The notes under the pieces: model-generated
The model's database searches: none
What the model saw: only the letters and a program-made list of their open reading frames with translations
What the model was told of the DNA's origin: nothing
Shown here: one piece after another, positions 35,297 to 43,761 of the stretch
Numbering within the stretch: the stretch's first letter is position 1
How the letters are laid out: the number at the start of each line of letters is the position of its first letter
Assembly (NCBI GenBank): GCA_020845475.1
Contig: JADLFN010000062.1
Location: forward strand, 1-52,778
Length of the DNA stretch: 52,778 nt
Source: Planctomycetota bacterium
Lineage (GTDB): Bacteria > Planctomycetota > UBA8742 > UBA2392
Direction: 5' to 3'
Translations under genes and position numbers: made by a program

Positions 35297-35303
35297 TTCG
35301 TCT

Positions 35304-35778
35304 GGCGAGCCAACGATTTCACTTGAACGGCAACAGCGCGACACCAAGTTCGCGAAGAACAGCCAAGACAGACGGCTCGGGCACTTGCGCCATTTCGAAG
35401 ACGCCAAACCAAGGCCTGGAAGCCTTTGCCGCTAATCCAATGGCTCTAATCCTGCCAATCCTGTTCATCCCTGCGCCGCAGCCGTTCTTTGCGAACTTCG
35501 CGACTTCGCGTCGCAACCAATTCAGTTTCTGACAACTGTGGGCAACTTGCCGCCTTGATGCGCAAGTGTCCGTGGCTCACCTACTTGCACACAACGCCCT
35601 TGCTAAAACATTGTGAATAGCCTGTGAATCGGCCTCCCAAGCGGGTTTGGCGTTGGCATGCGCAAAAACATTGCTAACTTCCCAGTCCCGTTCGGGGATC
35701 ACACCCAGAATAAAAGCTTGCGCGATGGAGGCCGCCTGTGGCGGCGCCGCTGCAGCTTTTGACCGCTTGGAGATTTCC
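35304..35778. other. 475-bp intergenic region upstream of glnA
   Basis: No supported gene. It has an AT-richer part (35590-35720) with two AAAACATTG copies (near 35605 and 35668). This probably holds the glnA promoter, but no convincing -10/-35 or sigma54 element could be assigned. An SD (GGAG) lies six bases before the glnA ATG. Confidence 0.5.
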
Positions 35779-37224
35779 ATGGCTTATGATCCACTTTGTC
35801 CCAAAGGCAAAACCATTGAAGACGTGCTGCAGTTTGCGCGTACGCACGGCTGCACCATGCTCGACATCCGCTTCATGGATTTGCCGGGCCTCTGGCAGCA
35901 CTACACGTTTCCTATCCGCCGCCTGGACGTCGAATGCTTCACGGAAGGCTTTGCCTTTGACGGCAGCAGCCTTCGCGGCTGGCAGAAAATCAACGAGTCG
36001 GACATGCTCGCTCTGCCCGACCCTGCGACGGCGTTCCTCGACCCGTTCATGAAAGAACGCACGCTCGTGATGATCGCGAACATCGTCGATCCCATCGAGC
36101 GCACACCTTACCCGCGCGACCCGCGCAACGTGGCACGCCGCGTGGAGACCTATCTCAAGAGCACCGGCATCGGCGACACAATTTTCGTGGGCCCCGAAGC
36201 TGAGTTCTTTATTTTCGACAACGTGCGCTTCAAGACCGGCATCAACGAGAGCTACTACTTCCTCGACTCCAAAGAAGGCGCGTGGAACACCGGCCGCGAA
36301 GAAGAGGGCGGAAACCTGGCCTACAAGCCGCGCGTCAAGGGTGGATACTTCCCCGTGCCGCCGATGGACAGCCTGCACGACATCCGCACGGAAATGCTGC
36401 TGACGCTGGGGCAACTTGGCATGGTGCCTGAACTGCACCACCACGAAGTGGCGACCGGCGGCCAGTGCGAGCTGAGCATGAAGTTCGACACGCTCGTGCG
36501 CGCGGCTGACAACATCATGATTTACAAGTATGTGGTCAAGAACATCGCGAGAAAACACGGCAAGACGGCCACGTTCATGCCCAAGCCGCTGTTTGGCGAC
36601 AACGGCAGCGGCATGCACTGCCACAGCTCGATCTGGAAAGACAAAAAGAATACGTACGCTGGCGACGGCTACGCGGGCCTTTCGCAAACCGCGCTCTACG
36701 CCATCGGCGGCATTCTGAAACATGCAAATGCGCTGTGCGCGATTACGAACCCGACGATGAACAGCTATCACCGCCTCGTACCCGGTTACGAAGCGCCGGT
36801 GAACCTGGCCTATTCGTCGCGCAACCGTTCGGCCTGTGTGCGCATTCCGCTCTCGGGCGAGAGTGCCGCGGCCAAGCGCTTTGAGTACCGCATCCCCGAT
36901 CCGAGCTGCAACCCGTACCTCGCGTTTGCGGCGATCACGATGGCCGCGCTCGATGGCATCCAGAGCAAGATCGACCCCGGCAAGCCGATGGACAAGGACC
37001 TGTACGACCTGCCGCCGGAAGAACTCAAGGAGATCCCGCAGGCACCGGGCAGCCTCGAACAGTCATTGCGCGCGCTCGAAAAGGACCACGCGTTCCTGCT
37101 CAAGGGCGACGTGTTCAGCCAGGACGTAATCAACGAGTGGATCAGCTACAAGATGAAGAACGAAGTAGACGCCATGCGCTTCCGCCCCCACCCCCACGAG
37201 TTCGAACTGTATTTCGACATCTAG
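35779..37224 (+). CDS. glnA: glutamine synthetase, type I
   Basis: A 481-residue glutamine synthetase forming glutamine from glutamate, ammonia and ATP, as a cytoplasmic dodecamer. The beta-grasp part has [12 protein letters not shown]. The metal and ATP sites include [39 protein letters not shown] and [36 protein letters not shown] follows. The segment [10 protein letters not shown] carries the Tyr that is adenylylated in GSI-beta enzymes, so control by GlnE is possible. ATG 35779 with GGAG SD. Length is typical. Two hairpins follow the stop codon. Confidence 0.97.
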   Translation: MAYDPLCPKGKTIEDVLQFARTHGCTMLDIRFMDLPGLWQHYTFPIRRLDVECFTEGFAFDGSSLRGWQKINESDMLALPDPATAFLDPFMKERTLVMIANIVDPIERTPYPRDPRNVARRVETYLKSTGIGDTIFVGPEAEFFIFDNVRFKTGINESYYFLDSKEGAWNTGREEEGGNLAYKPRVKGGYFPVPPMDSLHDIRTEMLLTLGQLGMVPELHHHEVATGGQCELSMKFDTLVRAADNIMIYKYVVKNIARKHGKTATFMPKPLFGDNGSGMHCHSSIWKDKKNTYAGDGYAGLSQTALYAIGGILKHANALCAITNPTMNSYHRLVPGYEAPVNLAYSSRNRSACVRIPLSGESAAAKRFEYRIPDPSCNPYLAFAAITMAALDGIQSKIDPGKPMDKDLYDLPPEELKEIPQAPGSLEQSLRALEKDHAFLLKGDVFSQDVINEWISYKMKNEVDAMRFRPHPHEFELYFDI

Positions 37225-37760
37225 TAGCACGGCCCTCCCGGGCCGTGACGCTTGCAGCCATCAGAGCCCCCTCGGTAACGAGGGGGCCTCCCTTTTGACC
37301 GCTTGAGGAAGTGGGACAGCTTTTCAATGCTGGTAACAGCTTTCTTTTGTTTGGGCTGACTCTTGCCCTCAGTGTACCGGCCGAGGCCACCGAGGGCTTC
37401 TAGCAACGCAACCATCTTTTTGTGTCCACTCGTTCGAGAGAAATCGAGTGGGGTCCAGTCGTGATAATCCACGGGGCTAACGTTTGCCCCCTGCTGGGCC
37501 AGGAATTTGACCAATTCATACCTCTGGAATGTTACGCCATGGAAAAGTGCTGTTCGACGGTTCGCGTCCCCGAGTTCAATCCCGGCGCCTCTGCTGAGTA
37601 ATAGTTGCGCGACCTGCACGTGGCCTTTTCTACCAGTCCACATAAGGCCGGTTAGGCCGTACTTGTCCCGCGCATCTGGGTCAACGCCGTTATCAAGGAA
37701 TCCCTTGACGACTTCGAGCTTTCCCGTGCTACATGCTGAGAAGAACTTCTGACTTACCAT
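37221..37760 (-). CDS. ankyrin-repeat protein
   Basis: A 179-residue cytoplasmic protein of about four ankyrin repeats (1-125): [59 protein letters not shown] and [20 protein letters not shown]. Such repeats bind other proteins. The last 55 residues are basic and low in structure. The final part (after about residue 150) is encoded by the glnA terminator hairpins and overlaps the glnA end by four bases, so the original stop may have been lost. GC is visibly lower than in the flanking genes. The start at 37760 has an AGGG SD. Confidence 0.78.
   Translation of the reverse strand: MVSQKFFSACSTGKLEVVKGFLDNGVDPDARDKYGLTGLMWTGRKGHVQVAQLLLSRGAGIELGDANRRTALFHGVTFQRYELVKFLAQQGANVSPVDYHDWTPLDFSRTSGHKKMVALLEALGGLGRYTEGKSQPKQKKAVTSIEKLSHFLKRSKGRPPRYRGGSDGCKRHGPGGPCY
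37228..37247. terminator. hairpin just after glnA
   Basis: An 8-bp stem CACGGCCC/GGGCCGTG with a 4-nt loop, three bases past the glnA stop. There is no T-run, so it may act together with the next hairpin. It lies inside the frame of the ankyrin gene on the other strand. Confidence 0.5.
37266..37296 (+). terminator. rho-independent terminator of glnA
   Basis: A 9-bp stem (37266-37274 with 37279-37287), GTAA loop, and a CTCCCTTTT tail. It is a clear plus-strand terminator for glnA. Confidence 0.8.
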
Positions 37761-37879
37761 GATTTGTCCCTAGGGCTTGCCTTGACGCACACTGCTTGGG
37801 ACTTCGGAGTTGCTGTACAACTTTCGCTCATAAGCCGAATCGAAGCAGGCTGGCCGCGCGCTGGCACTTGCGGCATTGG

Positions 37880-38542
37880 CTACACCCGCCCGAATCGCCC
37901 GCTGACATCGCGCTTCGTTTCTTCGCTCTCGGTGAGCGAGAGCCATTTCTGGCCCGTCTGGTCCCACTCCACTACGTCGCCGTTTTCGATTTCGTACACC
38001 CAGCCGTGCATCTTCAGTTTTCCCGCGCGCATGCGCTCTTCGATGCACGGGAACGTCGCCAGATGCTCCAGTTGGAGCTTCACATTTTCCGCGATAGCCG
38101 CGCGCAGGTGGCGGTCGAACACTTTGGTTTCGGCCTTGTCGATGCGCTGCTTGGCCTCGCGCGCGAACTTGACCCAGTTCTGCACTGCCGGCATGTCCGC
38201 CGAAAGCTCCGGCTTCAACAGCGCGGCCATCGCGCCGCAGTGCGTGTGGCCGCAGACAATTACGTGCTCAATGGGCAAGGCCATGACCGCGAATTCGACA
38301 CTCGCCGTCACGCCTCCCATGTAAGCGCCATAGCGCGGCACGATGTTCCCCGCGTTGCGCACGATGAACAGTTCACCCGGGCCGCGGCCCGTCAGCGTTT
38401 CAAAAGCCACGCGCGAATCGCTGCAGCCAATCATCAAGACGCGCGGCTTCTGGCCGGTGCTCACGAGCCGATCGTAAAGGGGCTTGAGCAGCGGATAAGT
38501 ATCGCGGCGGAACTTGCGGATGCCTTCAACGATTTCGTCCAT
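37880..38542 (-). CDS. beta-class carbonic anhydrase
   Basis: A 220-residue carbonic anhydrase that interconverts carbon dioxide and bicarbonate. The zinc ligands are Cys40 (GCSDSR, with the Asp42-Arg44 pair), His99 and Cys102 (CGHTHCGA). VRNAGNIVP is the other family signature. Length fits the plant-type/CynT group. The start ATG at 38542 lacks an obvious SD; a TTG at 38569 is the alternative. It is not grouped with sulfate or cyanate genes; the neighbours give no context. Confidence 0.94.
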   Translation of the reverse strand: MDEIVEGIRKFRRDTYPLLKPLYDRLVSTGQKPRVLMIGCSDSRVAFETLTGRGPGELFIVRNAGNIVPRYGAYMGGVTASVEFAVMALPIEHVIVCGHTHCGAMAALLKPELSADMPAVQNWVKFAREAKQRIDKAETKVFDRHLRAAIAENVKLQLEHLATFPCIEERMRAGKLKMHGWVYEIENGDVVEWDQTGQKWLSLTESEETKRDVSGRFGRV

Positions 38543-38585
38543 GCGCCGAAGGTACACAGGACTGCGCAAGTCCGCATTAACGAAT

Positions 38586-38609
38586 CACAGCCAGGTTACC
38601 CTGGCTGTG
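38586..38609 (-). terminator. hairpin between Tim44-like and carbonic anhydrase genes
   Basis: A perfect 10-bp stem CACAGCCAGG/CCTGGCTGTG with a TTAC loop. It lies downstream of the Tim44/TPM operon and upstream of the carbonic anhydrase start. The run of T is poor (ATTCGTT on the minus strand). It could end the operon. Confidence 0.5.
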
Positions 38610-38784
38610 TTCGGCGTAGAAAACGGCTTGGGGGCCGGTCTTCCGCTTGAGGTAAAGCAACCCCCATGCCAATCGCCGAGTTTCATAACTCCTTGCAATA
38701 CATGAGTTACCCCGATTCCAAACCGTAACGTGCGATTTTTTGCGTGTATAAATTTTGCGCAAAGGTGGTAACTCGGCGCTCTGG

Positions 38785-40305
38785 CTAACCAGCATACTCC
38801 TCATCCTGCGTGATGATCGCCAGCACCCAATCAAAGGCTCCTGAGATTACTTTGCCGCCGCAGTATTCGCACACGCCGGCCATGTTGACTTTATCCAGCG
38901 GTGCTCCGCAGTTGGGGCACTTGCTGGGGTCGCCGCTGGCTTTGCCGGCCGCTTCGACCCTTCTCACCAGCGTCCAGTATTCGCTGAAGCGGCGCGTTTG
39001 TTTGGGGTTGCCGCCGATCACTTTGCCGGTCTTGTCTTTGTACCAGTCCTTCATGCCGGCGTAGATGCGCAGCGTCACGGCGTCAAAGAACGCGTCGTGC
39101 TCGATTTTGGCCAGTTGCATGCGCTCGATTTTCACATCTTCAAGCACGTTGCGCTTGCCCTCTTCCTTGAAGCGCGTGAGCCAATAGCGGTGCGCGTCAA
39201 ACAACGTGTCCGTCTCATAGGGGCGCAAGCGCGCTTCGTTGACTTCGCTCCAGCCCGCCTGGATCTCCATGAACATGTGGCGCGCGCGGTTCGTCAGCGC
39301 CTCAAGCGTAAAGGCCGCGTCGCGCATCTTGAGCTGGCGCAGCGCGGGCTGCAGATCGGGCGCGACGACCGTGGGCGCGCCCGTGCCCTCTTCCACGCCG
39401 CCGCTGGTCACCAGCGGCTCAAGCACGCTCTGGTAGCGCAACGTTTCAACCTGCTTCACCTGCCATTGCATCTGGCCGCGCGCCGTCACGGTGCCGCAAC
39501 TGGGGCATTTGCCGTCCTGGCGCGGCTCTTCAGGCGAGCCGCACTGCGGGCAGCCGAGCGAAAGCGTTTTCTCCGGCGCGGCTGTGGTCACGCCGCGCGG
39601 GCGCACGAAAACCAGGCGCTGCTCAATGAGCTTGCGCGTGGCGTTGCCGCCGCTGGTTTCGAGCACGTTGGCCTTGATGCGCACGCCGATGCGCTGGCGA
39701 TCGCCGTCGGCGCTGCCGCTGACAATGCTCAACGCGCCGACAACGACGTTGCTCACGCGCACAGCCTCTTTGCGCAGGTTGGCGCGCAGTTCAGGCGCGA
39801 GATAGGGCGCAACGGCCGAGGCCTCGGGGTTGCCGCCGCGCGACTCCTGCATTTTGGTGAACACGAGGTGCGCGAAATCCAAAAACAGCACGCGCGAAAA
39901 GTTCGGGTCGGCGTTGCGCACATCGGCCAGGCCCTTGTCGCGCCGGGCATCAAAGCGCGGCGCGGCTGAGCTGCGATAGACACGGCCCTCGATCTCGGCG
40001 GCCTTGAGCTTGTTCTTGTTCTTCATCCAGAAGTAGCCGGCGACTGCAAGGCCGGCGACAATCACAACGCAGGCAATTTTGCCCGGCACGCCGCCATCCA
40101 CCCAGAGAATCACGAGCAGGCGAATGAGCTGGATAATGAGGTAAATGATCGCGCCGGCATCGCCGCCTCCGCCTCCGCCACCGCCGCCTGAGCCGCCACC
40201 GCCGGAGAACGAATCGCCGCCGCCCGCGCGCGCCGCAAGCTCGACGGCGCACAGGCCCGCGAGGGCCTGCAGTGCGAACACCCAGAAAAGGCGCAGGCGC
40301 GTCAT
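38785..40305 (-). CDS. Tim44-like/zinc-ribbon membrane protein, copy 1
   Basis: A 506-residue protein with a signal-like N-terminus, a Gly/Ser-rich stretch, and one or two membrane helices (about 50-70 and 78-98). Two Tim44-like domains follow: DPNFSRVLFLDFAHLVFTKMQ (about 130-230) and DAAFTLEALTNRARHMFMEI (about 320-430). A zinc ribbon lies between them (CPQCGSPEE...CPSCG) and a second at the C-terminus (CPNCGAPLDKVNMAGVCEYC). It is a paralogue of the gene at 40302-41798, with the same order and the same MAGVCEYC-type ending. The start overlaps the upstream stop by 4 bp. Tim44-like domains in bacteria bind membranes or partner proteins; a specific role is unknown. Confidence 0.85.
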   Translation of the reverse strand: MTRLRLFWVFALQALAGLCAVELAARAGGGDSFSGGGGSGGGGGGGGGDAGAIIYLIIQLIRLLVILWVDGGVPGKIACVVIVAGLAVAGYFWMKNKNKLKAAEIEGRVYRSSAAPRFDARRDKGLADVRNADPNFSRVLFLDFAHLVFTKMQESRGGNPEASAVAPYLAPELRANLRKEAVRVSNVVVGALSIVSGSADGDRQRIGVRIKANVLETSGGNATRKLIEQRLVFVRPRGVTTAAPEKTLSLGCPQCGSPEEPRQDGKCPSCGTVTARGQMQWQVKQVETLRYQSVLEPLVTSGGVEEGTGAPTVVAPDLQPALRQLKMRDAAFTLEALTNRARHMFMEIQAGWSEVNEARLRPYETDTLFDAHRYWLTRFKEEGKRNVLEDVKIERMQLAKIEHDAFFDAVTLRIYAGMKDWYKDKTGKVIGGNPKQTRRFSEYWTLVRRVEAAGKASGDPSKCPNCGAPLDKVNMAGVCEYCGGKVISGAFDWVLAIITQDEEYAG

Positions 40306-41798
40306 CCGCGGAACTCCTCGTCCTGGTCGATCTGCGCCAATACCCAGTCAAAGTTGCCGCTGACAATCTTGGCGTTGCAGTAGCCGCACACGCCGGCCAT
40401 GTTGATTTTGTCGAGCGGCGCGCCGCAACTTGGGCATTTGCCGGCGTCGTGCGAGCCAGAAACGCCGCTGCGCCGCAGGAACGTCCAGTATTCGCTGTAG
40501 TCACGCTTGCTCTTGTTGTCGCCCTTGAACAGTTCGCCCTGGGCATCGAGCGCGTAATCAACCATGGTGCAGAACATGCGAACGGTAATCGCGTCATAGA
40601 ACGCGTCGTGCTCGATGCGCGCGACCTCGAACTTGTAGATGTTGATATCGGCGCAAACGTATTGCAGGCGCAGATCGTCGTTGCGCGTCAGCGCAAAGCG
40701 CACACTGTTGAACAGGCCGTCCGTCAAATGCGGGCGCAGGCGCGCCACGTCGCGCGCGGCCCAGCCCTCCTGCAGCTCTCTGAAGATGTGCTCTGCGCGC
40801 CGGCGGAATGCCTCAAGGCTGAAAGCCGTGTCGCGCGCGTGAAGTTCGCGCAAAGCCGCGCCAAGGTTGCCGTCGAAGATCGTGGGCTTATCAAGGCCGC
40901 GATTGAAATGGCCGATGCGGCGCTGCTCGGGGCCTTTGACCTCGCGTTTGATTTGCGCGGCTGCAATCACCTGCCAGCCTTTCTCGGCGTCGGCGCTGGC
41001 GCCGCAGCTTTTGCAGCGGCCATCGAGCGCGAGTTCCTCAGGGCTGCCGCACTTGGGGCAGCCCAGCGCCATGAGCTTGTCGGGCGCGGGCGTCTGGTAG
41101 TTGGGAGGCGCGGCAAAGGTCAGCGCCTGCTCCACGAACGTGCGCGTGCGCGCGCCGCCGACGATCTCGAATACATTGGCGCGGAAAATGACCGTCACAA
41201 ATGCCCCACCGGAATCGTAGCCCGCACCTTTGACAGCGCGCCCTCCAACCACAACGCCGTCCACGCTGGTGCTGTCATTCATCACCGTCTGGCGCAGACT
41301 CTTGCCGAGGTAGGGCAGTATCATCTCGCGCTTGCCCTGCTTGCCGCGCGCTTCGTGGTATTTCACGAATACGAGGTTGGCGAAATCCATGAACAGCACA
41401 CGCGAGAAGTTGGGATCCGTTGCGCGAATGGGCTCGGCCCAATCGGGGGCCGGCGCCGCTTGCTCCGCCTGCGCGGCTTTGTAGCGCACCCTGGCTGAAA
41501 TCGACTGAGAGATAATCGAGCCGCCACAGATGACCAGGATGACGACCACGGTAATGCCCAGCCAGATCGCGTCTTCGCTTGTGAACTCGCCGCTGCCGCC
41601 GCCGCTGGAGCCGTAATCGCTGCTCGATGAACTGCCCCAGTCGCTGCTCGATGACGACGAGCTGCCCCAATCGCTGCTGCTGGAACTGCTCGAGCCATCG
41701 CTGCTGCCGCCGCTGTAATCGCCGCCGTCGCCGAAATCAGCGAACAACGCGGGCGCAAGCGCCGCGAGCGCAAACAGGATGAGCGCGAGGCGTCTCAT
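40302..41798 (-). CDS. Tim44-like/zinc-ribbon membrane protein, copy 2
   Basis: A 498-residue paralogue of the gene at 38785-40305. The N-terminus has a signal sequence, a poly-Ser/Gly/Asp stretch (about 20-70) and a membrane helix (about 75-97). Then the first Tim44-like domain (DPNFSRVLFMDFANLVFVKYH), zinc ribbon 1 (CPKCGSPEE...CKSCG), the second Tim44-like domain (DTAFSLEAFRRRAEHIFREL) and zinc ribbon 2 (CPSCGAPLDKINMAGVCGYC). The Ser/Gly part is a flexible linker. Overlaps of 4 bp with both neighbours make a coupled operon TPM - copy 2 - copy 1. Confidence 0.85.
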   Translation of the reverse strand: MRRLALILFALAALAPALFADFGDGGDYSGGSSDGSSSSSSSDWGSSSSSSSDWGSSSSSDYGSSGGGSGEFTSEDAIWLGITVVVILVICGGSIISQSISARVRYKAAQAEQAAPAPDWAEPIRATDPNFSRVLFMDFANLVFVKYHEARGKQGKREMILPYLGKSLRQTVMNDSTSVDGVVVGGRAVKGAGYDSGGAFVTVIFRANVFEIVGGARTRTFVEQALTFAAPPNYQTPAPDKLMALGCPKCGSPEELALDGRCKSCGASADAEKGWQVIAAAQIKREVKGPEQRRIGHFNRGLDKPTIFDGNLGAALRELHARDTAFSLEAFRRRAEHIFRELQEGWAARDVARLRPHLTDGLFNSVRFALTRNDDLRLQYVCADINIYKFEVARIEHDAFYDAITVRMFCTMVDYALDAQGELFKGDNKSKRDYSEYWTFLRRSGVSGSHDAGKCPSCGAPLDKINMAGVCGYCNAKIVSGNFDWVLAQIDQDEEFRG

Positions 41799-42454
41799 GG
41801 CAGGCGGATCACCGGCTTGTCAGGAAGTTCGTTCACGTCGCCCGCGGCCCGCGGGTAGTGCTTGGCGCCGAGTTCGCCCAGCTTCGCCAGCGCCTGCTCG
41901 ATCAGCGAAGCACCGTCGCCGTCGCTCGCCGCGTTCAGCGCGGCCTGGATTTCGTTCAGGTTGGCCTCGCCCGCTTTCTGCTGCAGGCCGAGGTCGCCCA
42001 GCAAACGCGCTTCGCCCTCCATCACGCTGATGTAAAGCAGCGCCGCGTTGTGGTCCTTCGTCCAGGCCACTTTCTGCTCGTGGAACGCGGCACTGGCCGC
42101 CTGCGAAACAAACAGGCTTTGCGTGATGCGCCGCGCCAGCAGCCGCCGCAGGGGTGCTAGGCGCGCAAAAGCCCAGGTGACAAGCGCGCCCATGGCCACG
42201 GATTCGGCCAGCAGATAAAGCGCATCGGGCCGCACGTTCATGGCAATGCGCGTGAACCAGTAGATCACAACAAACGTCAGCACCGCAGCCAGCGCGCCCA
42301 CGCGCATGGCCGTGCCCTCGTAGCGGCTCGACGCCGGCGCGAGCACCACCACGAACTCGCAGCTCGTTTTCGCCTCGGCCTGCGCAACCGCCGCCTCGAT
42401 GCGCGAGAGCGCGTCTTGGTCCAGCAGCGTGCTTTTCTGAAGTGGCTTGCCCAT
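41795..42454 (-). CDS. TPM-domain protein (TLP18.3/Psb32/MOLO-1 type)
   Basis: A 219-residue protein. Residues 15-50 begin the TPM fold (ALSRIEAAVAQAEAKTSCEFVVVLAP). Then two membrane helices (about 50-70 and 80-100) interrupt before the second half (WTKDHNAALLYISVMEG; ARLLGDLGLQQK). TPM domains are found in Psb32 and in bacterial membrane proteins linked to envelope maintenance. It is the first gene of the three-gene run with two Tim44-like proteins. Such pairing suggests a shared membrane complex. ATG at 42454; no strong SD. Confidence 0.85.
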   Translation of the reverse strand: MGKPLQKSTLLDQDALSRIEAAVAQAEAKTSCEFVVVLAPASSRYEGTAMRVGALAAVLTFVVIYWFTRIAMNVRPDALYLLAESVAMGALVTWAFARLAPLRRLLARRITQSLFVSQAASAAFHEQKVAWTKDHNAALLYISVMEGEARLLGDLGLQQKAGEANLNEIQAALNAASDGDGASLIEQALAKLGELGAKHYPRAAGDVNELPDKPVIRLP

Positions 42455-42564
42455 GGTTCCCCCGCGCGAGCTTACGTTGCGCCCGCGCGCCGGAAGTTAC
42501 AAAACGCGGCTCCCGTTGGTAATCACGCGCTGGCGGCACACCCAAGCGCGGCTATTGTTACGCC

Positions 42565-43692
42565 ATGGCAAAGCAGTACCACAAGCTGCTCGATCGCATC
42601 CTGATTCGCCGTGCGGGCGAGCGCGAATCGCTCGAGCGCCAACTGGGCGAAAACCGCCCCACGCCCAAGATCATGCTGGGTTTGTTCTGCGTGCTGCTGG
42701 CGGGCCTATTTGCGTTGTTCTTTCTGCCCTTGGCGCTGCTGATTGCGCTGGGCGCGCTGATTGCGTTCTATGACGCCTTTCGCGCCTGGCGGCAGGCGGC
42801 CACGGTGGAAGCCGCGCTGAACGTGGAGACGCGCGAGGAAGAATACCGGCGCTATCTGCTGGGCAAGCTCGGGCCACAGAGGTTTGACCAGCTTGCGGGT
42901 GCGGTGGAATCGGGCGGCAGCGAGCAGAGTATCCACGGCTGGCTCAAACCGCAGGGTTTTGACGCACAGGACATCGAATATCTGCTCTGGCTGGCGGAAA
43001 GCATCGTGGCCGAGGTCAGCGACGGCATCGCGCAAGTCGGCGGCTACGCCGCCAAGCGCCCACCCATCAAAACGCCGCCCGTGGAGCCAACGAAGCCAAT
43101 CGAGCCAACGGAGGGAGCGGCTTACGTAAGTAAGCCGCCAATTGAGCCAGCGCAGACCGGGCAACCTGAACCTCAAACAGGCGAAGGCGCCCGCGCCACG
43201 AGCAACCTTAGTCCCGAGGAAATTGAGAAATTCCGCAAGCTCGCGGCGCAGCGCAAGGCGGAGTACGAGCAATGGGCCGCGCAGGGCGGCGGGCGGCAGG
43301 GCTCGCCCGATGACCCGCTGGGCAAGCTGGAAAAATACACGCCCGCGCAAATCGAAGAACTCAAACGCAAAGCGCAGGAGCGCCGCAAGAAGGGCGAGGC
43401 GCCCCAAAGCCAGGCACCCGCACCCGCGGCTACTGATCACCCCGAGAAATTCAGCGAGCAGGAGCTGCGCGAACTCGAGGCCAAGGCGCTGCGCCGCTTC
43501 GAGCCGCGCCCCAAGGTGGCCGAAAAGAGCAAAGAAGAAGTGCTGGGAGAAGTGTTCAGCGAAGAAGACATCAAGGCACTGGCCGCCAAAGCCGAGCGCC
43601 AGGAGCGCGAAAAACGCGAGCACAGCGAGAACCGCAAAGCCCTGCCACCCGCCGAAGACCATGACCCCGAATTCGGGGAGGAAAGGTCGTAG
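42565..43692 (+). CDS. membrane protein with charged coiled-coil tail
   Basis: A 375-residue protein. Two membrane helices lie near the N-terminus (about 35-55 and 55-70; GLFCVLLAGLFALFFLPLAL). A short folded part follows to about 155, then a Pro-rich linker with repeated PIEPT/VEPT-type motifs (about 165-195). The last 180 residues are very rich in Lys, Glu and Arg and predicted helical, with three related blocks: LSPEEIEKFRKLAAQRKAEY, YTPAQIEELKRKAQERRKK and FSEQELRELEAKALRRFEPR. This looks like an internal repeat. It is divergent from the TPM operon with a 110-bp gap. No family recognised. Confidence 0.75.
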   Translation: MAKQYHKLLDRILIRRAGERESLERQLGENRPTPKIMLGLFCVLLAGLFALFFLPLALLIALGALIAFYDAFRAWRQAATVEAALNVETREEEYRRYLLGKLGPQRFDQLAGAVESGGSEQSIHGWLKPQGFDAQDIEYLLWLAESIVAEVSDGIAQVGGYAAKRPPIKTPPVEPTKPIEPTEGAAYVSKPPIEPAQTGQPEPQTGEGARATSNLSPEEIEKFRKLAAQRKAEYEQWAAQGGGRQGSPDDPLGKLEKYTPAQIEELKRKAQERRKKGEAPQSQAPAPAATDHPEKFSEQELRELEAKALRRFEPRPKVAEKSKEEVLGEVFSEEDIKALAAKAERQEREKREHSENRKALPPAEDHDPEFGEERS

Positions 43693-43761
43693 GCGCGGCA
43701 CATAGAAGAAGGCTGACAATGTGAGAAGTGTTCTGACGCCATCCGCTTCGGGCTGCCCGCA

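Noticed and set aside
35206..35412. Minus-strand frame containing AGRDLNPH
   Set aside because: It lies antisense to tRNA-Leu and its terminator. The AGRDLNPH segment is the known false translation of tRNA genes.
35650..35680. sigma54 promoter upstream of glnA (TGGCAT and TTGCT)
   Set aside because: The GG-to-GC distance is 18 nt and should be 12.
42706..43719. 337-codon minus-strand frame
   Set aside because: Antisense to the charged-tail membrane protein; Leu/Phe/Arg-rich mirror of Lys/Glu codons.
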